Assembly: GCF_000350105.1 (NCBI RefSeq)
Contig: NZ_CAIY01000085.1
Span: forward strand, 62,001-126,000
Source: Richelia intracellularis HH01
GTDB taxonomy: Bacteria; Cyanobacteriota; Cyanobacteriia; Cyanobacteriales; Nostocaceae
Length of the DNA: 64,000 nt
Direction: 5' to 3'
Shown here: piece after piece, positions 30,024 through 38,904 of the stretch
How positions within the stretch are numbered: position 1 is the stretch's first letter
Layout of the letters: the number at the start of each line of letters is the position of its first letter
The notes under the pieces: generated by a model
What the model saw: only the letters and a program-made list of their open reading frames with translations
Database searches by the model: none
What the model was told of the DNA's origin: nothing
Program-made: the position numbers and the translations under genes

Positions 30024-30817
30024 TCATACTTTTTGGATGGAAGGTAAATCAACGGCTATTTTTATCAATATTTCCAATATCAACAGTATCTCGGTTTCAA
30101 TTTTATCTTCAGTTAAATAAATCAATAGTAAATTAACACTTTGATGCTGTAATTGTTGTATCATCTATACCAAGTAACTTTCTAATATGGCTTTTAGCCC
30201 TACCTGTTATAAGTATTAAATTAGCACCTATGGCCGTTATGAACTATTGATCAATGGATGCTAAATTTCCTTCTGGAAGAGGATGGGAGGATTGATTAGC
30301 AACATTATGACTTTCTTGGTGCTGATATTTTATTGTAGATATATCAGTTAGTGATGTAATATCAACTGCCATGATGCTGATATCATCTGCCAGCTGCAAC
30401 TTGCAAAACAGATAATAGAATTTCAGCATTTTTAATGCTAACAGATGTACTTTTATTTCTCAGAATCAGGCATGGGAAAATTGAAAACTCAGGAAATTCA
30501 ACTGCTGCTTTGATAGTTTCCAGATCACAAATTACTAGGGGAATCTTTTTCAAGCGTCGATGTTGGCTGAGTTCTTGCAGATAAGCTTGGGGATTAGTAA
30601 TTTCTCTATCAATTAAAATAAGATCAAATTTCCAAACTCTAGCTAAAATTTCTGCTTTATCAAAATCATTAACTTCGATGACTCGGTGCTCTTGTAAGTT
30701 AGGATAGGGATTAAAAATATTTTCTTGTGAGTGGGCTAATCTTAAAATTATTAGGGGTATCTGAGTTAGGGTAGTTTCCTTAACTTCTGGTGTTTTCTCT
30801 TCTGGTGGATCACATAG
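30024..30817 (-). pseudogene. Decayed 3' part of the hybrid histidine kinase
   Basis: Directly after the TAA that ends the kinase frame, the same frame stays open for 144 codons to a TGA at 30383-30385. It encodes a degenerate receiver-like domain (HRVIEVNDFDKAEILARVW, FDLILIDREI, FSIFPCLI, ILLSVLQVAAG). The sequence then continues in another frame (DDISIMAVDITSLTDIS, up to a stop at 30244). A further readable fragment (QHQSVNLLLIYLTEDKIE, 30024-30158) follows after more damage. These pieces fit the C-terminal region of large cyanobacterial hybrid kinases as I remember them, so the gene has one nonsense change plus later indels. Confidence 0.7.
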
Positions 30818-33247
30818 TTATTCTAATAGCTGGGCAAGCAATTGTTTCTGCACTGGTAGACTTACAAAGCCATTAGCGAAGTTAGTAAGTGCTTGTTCCT
30901 TTTCAGCTGCTGTAGCTGTAATTATTACAGGTATTTGTCCAATATTGCGGTCAGATTTTATTAATGTCAATACATCCCAACCAGATAGTAAGGGCAAAAG
31001 TGGGTTGAGAAAAATGACTTGGGGTTGTAAGCGCCTAGCTTTTTCTAGCGCTTCTGTTCCTGAACGGGCAATAATAACTCTGTAATTTAGAGCATTTAAT
31101 TTTCCTGTTATATCTTCAATGTACTGAGCAACAGCTTCTACGACTAATACTAATTTGTGGTTTTTATTTTTATGAGGAAAACCGCTAATTGACATCATAG
31201 TAACTTCTGGTACTCCCATATACTGGTGATAATTAAGAGTAGTGGGAGCCGAATCAATTAAATGGTTTTTGAGAGGGTGACGATTGTCCCAAAAAGAATT
31301 GTCTAAAGAATTCTTGATATTAGCAGAAGCCACGCCATTATTTAGATCCCCTTCATTTAGACAAGAGCTATTCTTTAATTGGGTTTTATTTTGGCTATCT
31401 GCTTCTCCGAATTCTTTTTTAGAAGGGCAAGAAGGGAGAAGCAATGTAAATTTACTGCCCTTACCTTCTATGGATAGAAAACTAACATCTCCACCATGAA
31501 GTCTTGCTAAGGTCCTAGTGAGTACTAGCCCCAAGCCTGTACCTTCAAATTGTCGAATTAGAGGGTTTTCTAACTGTTGAAACTTCTGGAAAATTAAATG
31601 CTGTTGGTGTTCGGGTATACCTATACCAGTATCCCATACAGTAAAAGCAATCCATTCCTCCCAATAATTAACTGTTAAACCAATTTCTCCACAGGCCTCC
31701 GTAAATTTTAAGGCGTTGGATATCAAATGTACTAACATTTGCTGCAGCCTTAACTCATCTGCAATAATTTCTTGTAAATCTGTTTCAATAGTAAGGGTAA
31801 ATTTGTGTTCTTGATAATTAGCTTTTAAAACAGACAAATTTCTGCTTTTGTTGTTTTGGTTGTGTAATGCATTAGCTTCATTATAAGCACGATCACAAAC
31901 CTTTGGAATATTCACCGGTACTAATGTCAATTCCATTTGTCCGGTTTCCATACGGGTCAAATCTAAAATATCATTAACTATACCCATCAAATGCTGCCCG
32001 CTTTGATGAATTAAACTAGTGTAACGTGCTTGACGATCATTAAGTTTCCCTAATTGTTGATCTGCCAGTAATCGAGATAGTCCTAACACCGCAGTTAAGG
32101 GTGTTTTTAGCTCATGGCTGATACAAGCCAGGAACTCATCTTTGAGGCGGTTCAGCTGAATCAAATCGACATTTTTTGTTGCTAGTTCCTGACAAAGTTG
32201 CTTTTGTTCAGTAATATCAGTTGCTAAAACTAAGCAGAGGTAATTATCTGGATTGGGCGATTTATTATTTAACTGCTCTCCTGTATAAATTATATCCAAA
32301 GGAATCTTGGCAAATTGCCAAATTCGTTCTTGGTTATCTGCCATTGAAATAACACAGATACAAGTCCCCAACTGATAATCCCAAAAACAATGGTGGGTGG
32401 AATTGGCAGTGATTAATTCCTCAGGTAAGGATTTTCCGATAGGAGTATTATTCGTAACAGGTTTATATTTGGGAACAGCATTAGTTGTTCCTTTATAACT
32501 GAGGTTTTCCAGCATTGCTTTTTCACTTATTGGAAAATGCTGTTCTTCTCTATTAGATAAATACTCTGATTGTGTAAGTATCGCTGTTATCTGTTGCCTA
32601 ATAATTTCTGGATTTTTGATATTGCCTAATTTTTGCCCCCAAGCTCGGTTTTGCGTTATGATCTCTCCAGTGCAGGTTTGTAGCATTAGTGGCCATGGTA
32701 GCCTCTCTAATAGTTGTATTAAAGCTTTGTCTTCCAGATTAATTGGTGTTTTTGTCTGCCTTGTTTCTATCTCATCCCAAGTGATCTGTTGTTCTAGAAC
32801 AAACTGTAGTAATCTAACAGTATCTAATAATCCTAAGAACCTACCATCGTCATCTATCAATGCCCAATCCAGGTAGTTATGTTCAACTTTATTGGCAGTT
32901 TGTATTAAAGTGCTTAACTGCTTGAGATTACAGTCAGATGACAATGTGATTATAGGCTCAATTAGGTCTTCTCCTAAGGTTGAAATTGGTTGCTGCAAGT
33001 CCAATATTTCTCCCTTACAAATCTTCACTTCTGACTCTAAATGGCTTTTGTCAGCTATATTGATTAACCTTGGTATCAGCCTGACAGCATAAATGACACC
33101 AACAGGCGCTCTTTGAGCATTACAAATAACAACACAGTTGCACTTATATTGTTGAAATAGATTCAATACAATTGCTATTACGTTTGTTTCTAGGCATCCT
33201 GGTACGCTTGTAATAAAGTCACAAAGCGATTGATTTAGCATTGACAT
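30818..33247 (-). CDS. Hybrid histidine kinase, prematurely terminated
   Basis: A cytoplasmic sensor kinase of about 810 residues as it stands. The N-terminal part (about 170 residues) resembles a pair of CBS-like segments. A PAS-like region follows, then the HisKA domain with FLACISHELKTPLTAVLG (phosphorylated histidine), an HATPase_c domain (FTVWDTGIGIPEHQQ, FEGTGLGLVLTRTLARLHGG) and a receiver-like domain (KLVLVVEAVAQYIEDI). In that receiver the usual phospho-acceptor aspartate position reads Asn (VIFLNPLLPLLSGWDVL), so it is probably a pseudo-receiver. The frame ends at TAA 30818-30820, but homologous sequence continues beyond it. The start is ATG 33247 (MSMLNQSL) or 33241; a longer frame to 33295 is unlikely. 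The catalytic core is intact, so the short protein could still work. Confidence 0.85.
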   Translation of the reverse strand: MSMLNQSLCDFITSVPGCLETNVIAIVLNLFQQYKCNCVVICNAQRAPVGVIYAVRLIPRLINIADKSHLESEVKICKGEILDLQQPISTLGEDLIEPIITLSSDCNLKQLSTLIQTANKVEHNYLDWALIDDDGRFLGLLDTVRLLQFVLEQQITWDEIETRQTKTPINLEDKALIQLLERLPWPLMLQTCTGEIITQNRAWGQKLGNIKNPEIIRQQITAILTQSEYLSNREEQHFPISEKAMLENLSYKGTTNAVPKYKPVTNNTPIGKSLPEELITANSTHHCFWDYQLGTCICVISMADNQERIWQFAKIPLDIIYTGEQLNNKSPNPDNYLCLVLATDITEQKQLCQELATKNVDLIQLNRLKDEFLACISHELKTPLTAVLGLSRLLADQQLGKLNDRQARYTSLIHQSGQHLMGIVNDILDLTRMETGQMELTLVPVNIPKVCDRAYNEANALHNQNNKSRNLSVLKANYQEHKFTLTIETDLQEIIADELRLQQMLVHLISNALKFTEACGEIGLTVNYWEEWIAFTVWDTGIGIPEHQQHLIFQKFQQLENPLIRQFEGTGLGLVLTRTLARLHGGDVSFLSIEGKGSKFTLLLPSCPSKKEFGEADSQNKTQLKNSSCLNEGDLNNGVASANIKNSLDNSFWDNRHPLKNHLIDSAPTTLNYHQYMGVPEVTMMSISGFPHKNKNHKLVLVVEAVAQYIEDITGKLNALNYRVIIARSGTEALEKARRLQPQVIFLNPLLPLLSGWDVLTLIKSDRNIGQIPVIITATAAEKEQALTNFANGFVSLPVQKQLLAQLLE

Positions 33248-34136
33248 AAACCTTGAGGGTTTTATCCCTACAAATATGAGTAGTGGGAATGACAAATCAA
33301 AAAAATTCCAATAACAGGTTATGGGGTCTTGGGGAATTAGGAATTTACGTTAGGAGAAATAGCCTAACTGTTTGGCTTACCTGTAAATTCCTATTCTTAA
33401 TTTTCTAATTTAACTGCCAAAAAATATTCACGCTTTAATATATCTACGTTGATTACCATTATTATTAAAAGTGGCAATGGCCAAGATAATTATTATGATT
33501 CTAAAAGCCCATTTTAAAAAACTTAAGAATTATAATAATTGAGAATGCTACAATACTTAATTTTTATTAAAGTATCTTACTCAAAAAGCAAAAGTAGGAT
33601 ACAAAAATCCATCTATTTCCCAAGCTTAATCATGAGTGTATCTAAGAATAAGGTTATTTGATCTAATATCCAGGATAAGATCTGGCTGTAATTCCACAGT
33701 TGCAGCAAATCAATCTATCTGATGCCTTTAACTATTCCACACTCATAACATAAAGTTAGCCGAAGAAATCTACATCTGTGACAGTATGATAATTTTCATC
33801 AAATATTCATTCTACAAAAATAATAGTAGATTTTACAGTCAGAATCTTTAAAAGTACCCTATGTTAAGGAAGAAATCATAATCAGGGTATTAACTCTGCA
33901 ATGCCATAATTTGGAAATACATACAAATAATACTCAAAAATTTAAGAATGGAAAGTAACAAACTGTTTTTTAGAATTTCCCTAACACTGTTGTAGATATC
34001 CACTTGAAAATAACTGTTGTGAAGTTAATCTACGATATGCCTTAACTGAAACTGATAAAGGACAGGGCAATAAAAAGTAAATTTACCATAAGCATATAGA
34101 CTGATAACGCGATTCACTATTATTGAATTAAATTTA
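33248..34136. other. Divergent region between kinase and kaiA
   Basis: About 890 bp, non-coding as far as I can see. It should contain the kaiA promoter. No clear binding site or terminator could be assigned by eye. Confidence 0.45.
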
Positions 34137-34442
34137 ATGAGCCTAATAGAAAAACAAAAATTAATTCAACAACTAAAGGCTGACTATCGGCACATACTTA
34201 TAAACTACTTTACAAATGATACAGAGATATTACTAAAGATTGAAAAATTTATTAGTATCTTGTTTTATGCTAACATCCCCGTACCTCAAATTATAGAAAT
34301 ACATATGGAAATCATGGACGAATTTTCCACACAACTAAAGCTAGAAGGAAGAGATAATGAAACTCTAATAGATTATCGATTAACCCTTGTAGATATTTTG
34401 GCTCATCTATGTGAAATATATCGTTCTTCTATGAATAGATGA
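34137..34442 (+). CDS. kaiA: Circadian clock protein KaiA, short form
   Basis: A 101-residue protein equal to the C-terminal, KaiC-stimulating four-helix domain of KaiA. The conserved run includes QQLKADYRHILINYF, IPVPQIIEIHMEIMDEF, LKLEGRDNETLIDYRLTL and DILAHLCEIYR. The N-terminal pseudo-receiver domain of the Synechococcus protein is absent. This short form is known from Anabaena/Nostoc and is normal for the group, not a truncation. KaiA promotes KaiC autophosphorylation by binding the KaiC C-terminal tail. It is followed by kaiB after 204 bp. Confidence 0.95.
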   Translation: MSLIEKQKLIQQLKADYRHILINYFTNDTEILLKIEKFISILFYANIPVPQIIEIHMEIMDEFSTQLKLEGRDNETLIDYRLTLVDILAHLCEIYRSSMNR

Positions 34443-34646
34443 AAACACTTGTATTCCCTCATAACTATTTTCGTATATTATATTGTCATTGACTGGCATT
34501 ACTGTATATTACAAGTACTGATAAAAATTAATTAAGATACCTATACATAACTCTGTTACTTTTCCTAGAAAATCATAATAAATGGAATCTAAATAAATAA
34601 GTATCATTGCTTTTTTCTATCTTATTGGAGATTATCTATACTGCAT

Positions 34647-34964
34647 ATGAAACCAGTCAGAAAAACCTATGTCCTGAAACTTTATGTAGCAGGCAATACC
34701 CCAAATTCAATTAGGGCATTGAAAACACTGAAAAATATTTTAGATGATGAGTTTCAGGGAGTGTATACATTAAAAGTGATTGATGTGTTTAAAAGTCCAC
34801 AACTAGCAGAAGAAGATAAAATTTTAGCAACACCTACATTGTCAAAAATTTTACCACCCCCAGTCTGCAAAATTATTGGGGATTTGTCAGATAGGGAAAG
34901 AGTACTAATCGGATTAGATCTGCTATATGAAGAATTATCAGAAGAAGATTTTAAAGGTGAGTAA
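34647..34964 (+). CDS. kaiB: Circadian clock protein KaiB
   Basis: A thioredoxin-like fold-switching protein of 105 residues. The sequence [43 protein letters not shown] and the end [11 protein letters not shown] are fully KaiB-like. It binds the KaiC CI ring at night and sequesters KaiA. It is followed by kaiC after 95 bp. Confidence 0.98.
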   Translation: MKPVRKTYVLKLYVAGNTPNSIRALKTLKNILDDEFQGVYTLKVIDVFKSPQLAEEDKILATPTLSKILPPPVCKIIGDLSDRERVLIGLDLLYEELSEEDFKGE

Positions 34965-35059
34965 AATTGGATTATCTGATCTGAATATATTCAAAAGGCT
35001 AAAATAATACATAAAAATATTCATAAATAGGCATAATTTTCATTGATTACAACTCGAAA

Positions 35060-36607
35060 ATGAGCGATCAAGAACAATCAGAACAAAGCTGTAACCCATT
35101 ACTGCAAGGCGTAGGTAAAATGCGCTCTATGATTGAGGGGTTTGATGATATTAGTCATGGGGGATTACCAGTTGGTAGATCAACACTAGTTAGTGGTACA
35201 TCAGGTACAGGGAAAACTTTATTTTCGCTCCAGTTTCTTTATAATGGAATCACCTATTTTAATGAGCCGGGAGTATTTGTAACATTTGAGGAATCCCCTG
35301 TAGATATTCTCAAAAATGCCCATATTTTTGGTTGGAATTTACAAAAATTTATCGAGCAAGGTAAACTATTCATCCTTGATGCCTCTCCAGATCCAGAGGG
35401 CCAAGATATCATAGGCAGTTTTGACCTATCTGCCCTTATAGAACGTCTACAATATGCAATTCATAAATATAAAGCTAGTAGAGTTTCTATTGATTCAATA
35501 ACTGCTATTTTTCAACAGTATGAAGCTGTAGGTGTGGTACGTCGGGAAATATTCCGTTTAGTAGCGCGGTTAAAACAGTTGGGGGTCACTAGCATTATCA
35601 CTACAGAGCGGGTTGAGGAATATGGGGGAGTTGCAGCTTTTGGTGTAGAGGAATTTGTATCTGACAATGTAGTCATTGTCCGTAATGTTCTAGAAAGGGA
35701 ACGTCGTCGCCGAACCATAGAAATTCTGAAGTTACGGGGTACTACCCATATGAAAGGAGAATACCCCTTCACTATTACTAACGATGGTATGAATATTTTT
35801 CCTCTAGGTGCAATGAGACTAACCCAACGTTCTTCTAATGTCAGGGCATCTTCTGGAGTCAAAACCCTTGATGAAATGTGTGGTGGTGGTTTTTTCAAGG
35901 ACTCTATTATTTTAGCGACAGGAGCAACAGGAACTGGTAAAACCTTATTAGTAAGTAAATTTATTCAAGATGGTTGTATAAGTGGGGAAAGAGCAATATT
36001 ATTTGCCTATGAAGAATCGCGAGCTCAATTATCACGAAATGCTTACTCCTGGGGGATCGATTTTGAGAATCTGGAACATAAGGGACTGTTGAAGATAATT
36101 TGCACCTATCCTGAATCTACAGGAGTAGAAGACCATCTGCAAATTATCAAGTCGGAGATTACTGATTTTAAACCAGCTCGAATAGCAATTGATTCCCTTT
36201 CTGCTTTGGCAAGAGGTGTAAGTAGTAATGCATTTAGGCAGTTTGTTATTGGTGTTACTGGTTATGCTAAACAGGAAGAGATAACAGGATTTTTTACTAA
36301 TACTACAAACCAGTTTATGGGATCTCATTCCATTACCGACTCTCATATTTCTACAATTACAGACACAATTATCATGTTGCAGTATGTAGAGATTCGTGGG
36401 GAAATGTCTCGAGCAATTAATGTATTTAAAATGCGCGGGTCTTGGCATGACAAGGGTATTCGCGAGTACAATATTACTGCTGATGGTCCGGAAATTAAAG
36501 ATTCTTTCAGGAACTATGAGGGAATAGTCAGTGGTGCCCCAACCCGCGCTAGCATCAATGAGAAGGTAGAATTATCTCGTATTGTCAAAGGATTTGAAGA
36601 CAAGTAG
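35060..36607 (+). CDS. kaiC: Circadian clock ATPase/kinase KaiC
   Basis: Central clock protein of 515 residues with two RecA-like domains. CI has the P-loop SGTSGTGKT (near residue 46) and the catalytic glutamates in FVTFEESP; CII has TGATGTGKT (near residue 288). The phosphorylation sites are Ser431 and Thr432 in ITDSHISTITDT (bases 36350-36355), at exactly the Synechococcus numbering. The C-terminal A-loop and tail (SINEKVELSRIVKGFEDK) that KaiA binds are present. All key residues are conserved, so a working oscillator is expected. The gene lies 90 bp upstream of the TolC gene. Confidence 0.98.
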   Translation: MSDQEQSEQSCNPLLQGVGKMRSMIEGFDDISHGGLPVGRSTLVSGTSGTGKTLFSLQFLYNGITYFNEPGVFVTFEESPVDILKNAHIFGWNLQKFIEQGKLFILDASPDPEGQDIIGSFDLSALIERLQYAIHKYKASRVSIDSITAIFQQYEAVGVVRREIFRLVARLKQLGVTSIITTERVEEYGGVAAFGVEEFVSDNVVIVRNVLERERRRRTIEILKLRGTTHMKGEYPFTITNDGMNIFPLGAMRLTQRSSNVRASSGVKTLDEMCGGGFFKDSIILATGATGTGKTLLVSKFIQDGCISGERAILFAYEESRAQLSRNAYSWGIDFENLEHKGLLKIICTYPESTGVEDHLQIIKSEITDFKPARIAIDSLSALARGVSSNAFRQFVIGVTGYAKQEEITGFFTNTTNQFMGSHSITDSHISTITDTIIMLQYVEIRGEMSRAINVFKMRGSWHDKGIREYNITADGPEIKDSFRNYEGIVSGAPTRASINEKVELSRIVKGFEDK

Positions 36608-36696
36608 AGTTCTGAAACTTCTAATTAGTTAGCATCATGCTATATATGTTTTGCAGTAAAGATGGTTTCTAACGCCTAGTTTTTGTGTGAGGAAAT

Positions 36697-38655
36697 GTGG
36701 TGAAAGGACAACAATTATTCCATAGCTTTTTACCTGGTATGACAGTGGCATTGTTAACGACTCAGTCTGCCTGGGCTGAGGGTGTACGAATCAATAAGCT
36801 ATTATTTAATGCCACACCCAATTTTTCAACTTCTACCAGTGTTAGTAAATCAATTAGAAATAATGCTAAAGAAACATTCCATATTAATAAGCACTCTGAT
36901 CTTAATCCGGTTATTGCGAGTGTAATAGCTACAGTCAGAACTGGTACAGCACCTATCATTAAAGACCTTCAGTCTCATGATTCTAAGAAAAATGAGCTGA
37001 TTGTCAGAAAGACCTCAAGTCAATATGAGAATAAGGTATCTAAATTGATATCTAAATCATTTGCCCCGGGGCATTTACTTGTTTATATGCCACCGGTAAA
37101 TATTAATACACAACAGAGACACTTATTGCTGGGACAGAGAAAAATACAAAATCGTGTTTTTACCCAAGCAGAGAGGAGTACTCTTTTTGGTCAAAAGTTA
37201 CCTTCTCAAGAATCAAAAGCTTATAAATTAGACTCTAGCGATCATAAATTAGCTAAAATAAAACTTGTAGAAGTAAATACAATTGAACAACCTGCGGCAA
37301 TTACAAGCCCCCAAATTCATAATTACCTTAACCCTAACCCCAACCTTCTACAATTTCCTACAAAGCTAGAGGAAGTAAAAGTGAGAGGTGTACAACCAAT
37401 TACTTTGGAGGAAGCCTTGGAGCTAGCTAGACGTAATAATCGGGATTTGCAATTGGCATTATTACGTTTGAAACGTTTCAAAGGGGCTTTACTGGAAGCA
37501 AAATCTGCCTTGTATCCTAGTTTAGGTATACAAACACAGATAAACCGCCAGCAGTCTTCTGGTAACCAATTAAATGATAAGTTGCAATCAAGGGCTGAGA
37601 AAAATTTACCTCCTCAATCAGCTATTCCATCACGGGATCCTATCAATACAAACTTTCAGGGACAGGCGCAATTAACCTATAACTTCTATACTTCAGGCGG
37701 AAGATCATCAGCAATCAAAATTGCTGATTATCAGGTTAAATCCATAAAGTTGGACATAGAAAGAATATCAGAAGAAATTCGTTTAAATGTCGCCTCAGAA
37801 TATTACAACCTACAGCAAATGGATGAAAACGTGAGGATTGCCCAATCAGCAGTTAAAAATGCGCAAGCAAGTTTGAAAGATGCTAAAGCCCTAGAGCAAG
37901 CTGGTGTGGGTACTCGTTTTGAAGTGTTGCGTTCTCAGGTAAATTTGGCCAATACTAAACAGAATTTAATTAGTGCTATGTCTAAACAAAAAATTGCCCG
38001 TAATAGCATGGGAAACCGCTTGGGTATAGCACAAACAGTTATCATTGTTGCTGCTGATGAGGTTAAATTGGCAGGTTTGTGGAATATGTCCTTGGAAGAG
38101 AGCATCATTAAGGCTTTTACCAATCGCCCTGAACTACGTCAAAATTTGATTCAGCGTAATATTAACAAGCAAAAAAAGAAACAAGCACTGTCAGTCCTAA
38201 GGCCAAAAATTAGTCTTATCGCCAATTATGACTTATTGGATCAATTTGACGATGGCATTGGTATAACTGATGGTTATTCAGTTGGCTTGCAAGCTACTAT
38301 GACATTATTTGATGGCGGAAAGTCTAAGGCCCAAGCATCACAAGCAGAAACCAATATGGCGATTGCAGAAACGCAATTTGCTCAACAACGAAATCAAATC
38401 CGTTTTGAAGTAGAACAAGCCCATTCCAATCTAAAGTCAAATCTTGAAAATTTAAAAACTGCCAATACAGCTTTGGATCAAGCTAAAGAAGCTCTGCGTT
38501 TGGCCCGATTACGATTCCAAGCAGGTGTTGGTACCCAAACTGATGTAATTGCCGCAGAAAGCGATTTAACTAGGTCTGAGGGAAATAGGGTTAGAGCAAT
38601 TCTTGATTATAATCGTTCTTTAATCAATTTACAGCGATTTGTAATTTACAGGTAA
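36697..38655 (+). CDS. hgdD: TolC-family outer membrane protein, HgdD-type
   Basis: Outer-membrane efflux channel of 652 residues. A signal-like hydrophobic N-terminus (FLPGMTVALLTTQSAWA) is followed by about 200 residues of low-complexity linker. Two TolC (OEP) repeats then run from about residue 230 (PITLEEALELARRNNRDLQLA) to the end, with coiled-coil segments and the paired LEQAGVGTRFEVLRSQVNL and RFQAGVGTQTDVIAAESDL motifs. In Anabaena PCC 7120 the gene after kaiABC is hgdD (alr2887), the TolC needed for export of heterocyst glycolipids; the symbol rests on this synteny plus family membership. Start is GTG 36697, 90 bp after kaiC. Confidence 0.88.
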   Translation: MVKGQQLFHSFLPGMTVALLTTQSAWAEGVRINKLLFNATPNFSTSTSVSKSIRNNAKETFHINKHSDLNPVIASVIATVRTGTAPIIKDLQSHDSKKNELIVRKTSSQYENKVSKLISKSFAPGHLLVYMPPVNINTQQRHLLLGQRKIQNRVFTQAERSTLFGQKLPSQESKAYKLDSSDHKLAKIKLVEVNTIEQPAAITSPQIHNYLNPNPNLLQFPTKLEEVKVRGVQPITLEEALELARRNNRDLQLALLRLKRFKGALLEAKSALYPSLGIQTQINRQQSSGNQLNDKLQSRAEKNLPPQSAIPSRDPINTNFQGQAQLTYNFYTSGGRSSAIKIADYQVKSIKLDIERISEEIRLNVASEYYNLQQMDENVRIAQSAVKNAQASLKDAKALEQAGVGTRFEVLRSQVNLANTKQNLISAMSKQKIARNSMGNRLGIAQTVIIVAADEVKLAGLWNMSLEESIIKAFTNRPELRQNLIQRNINKQKKKQALSVLRPKISLIANYDLLDQFDDGIGITDGYSVGLQATMTLFDGGKSKAQASQAETNMAIAETQFAQQRNQIRFEVEQAHSNLKSNLENLKTANTALDQAKEALRLARLRFQAGVGTQTDVIAAESDLTRSEGNRVRAILDYNRSLINLQRFVIYR

Positions 38656-38836
38656 TATCAATACCATTAGTAAATCTAGTTCATTATTTTATGTCAAATA
38701 AGTTGAACTACGTCAGGGTTTTCTCAATACTCAAGAATCTATTATATTTGGGGAGGGGCTTTTGCTTATTTAATATTAAGGAGTTTGGGGGATTGAATAA
38801 TTTTATATTATGAGTCCTTGAGGAAAATTGAAATAA

Positions 38837-38888
38837 TTGAAATTTTATAGTAAATAGTCCGGTTGAAATATTATAGTAAATAGTCTGG
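38837..38888. repeat. 26-bp tandem repeat just upstream of the helicase
   Basis: Two adjacent 26-bp units (38837-38862 and 38863-38888) differ at two positions, and a third copy begins but breaks off. They lie 17 bp before the helicase start, so they fall in its promoter or leader. Confidence 0.85.
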
Positions 38889-38904
38889 TTGCAATTGTGA
38901 TTGA

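Noticed and set aside
34137-34442. KaiA as a truncated pseudogene
   Set aside because: The short C-terminal-domain-only form is normal in Anabaena/Nostoc, and all its conserved segments are present.
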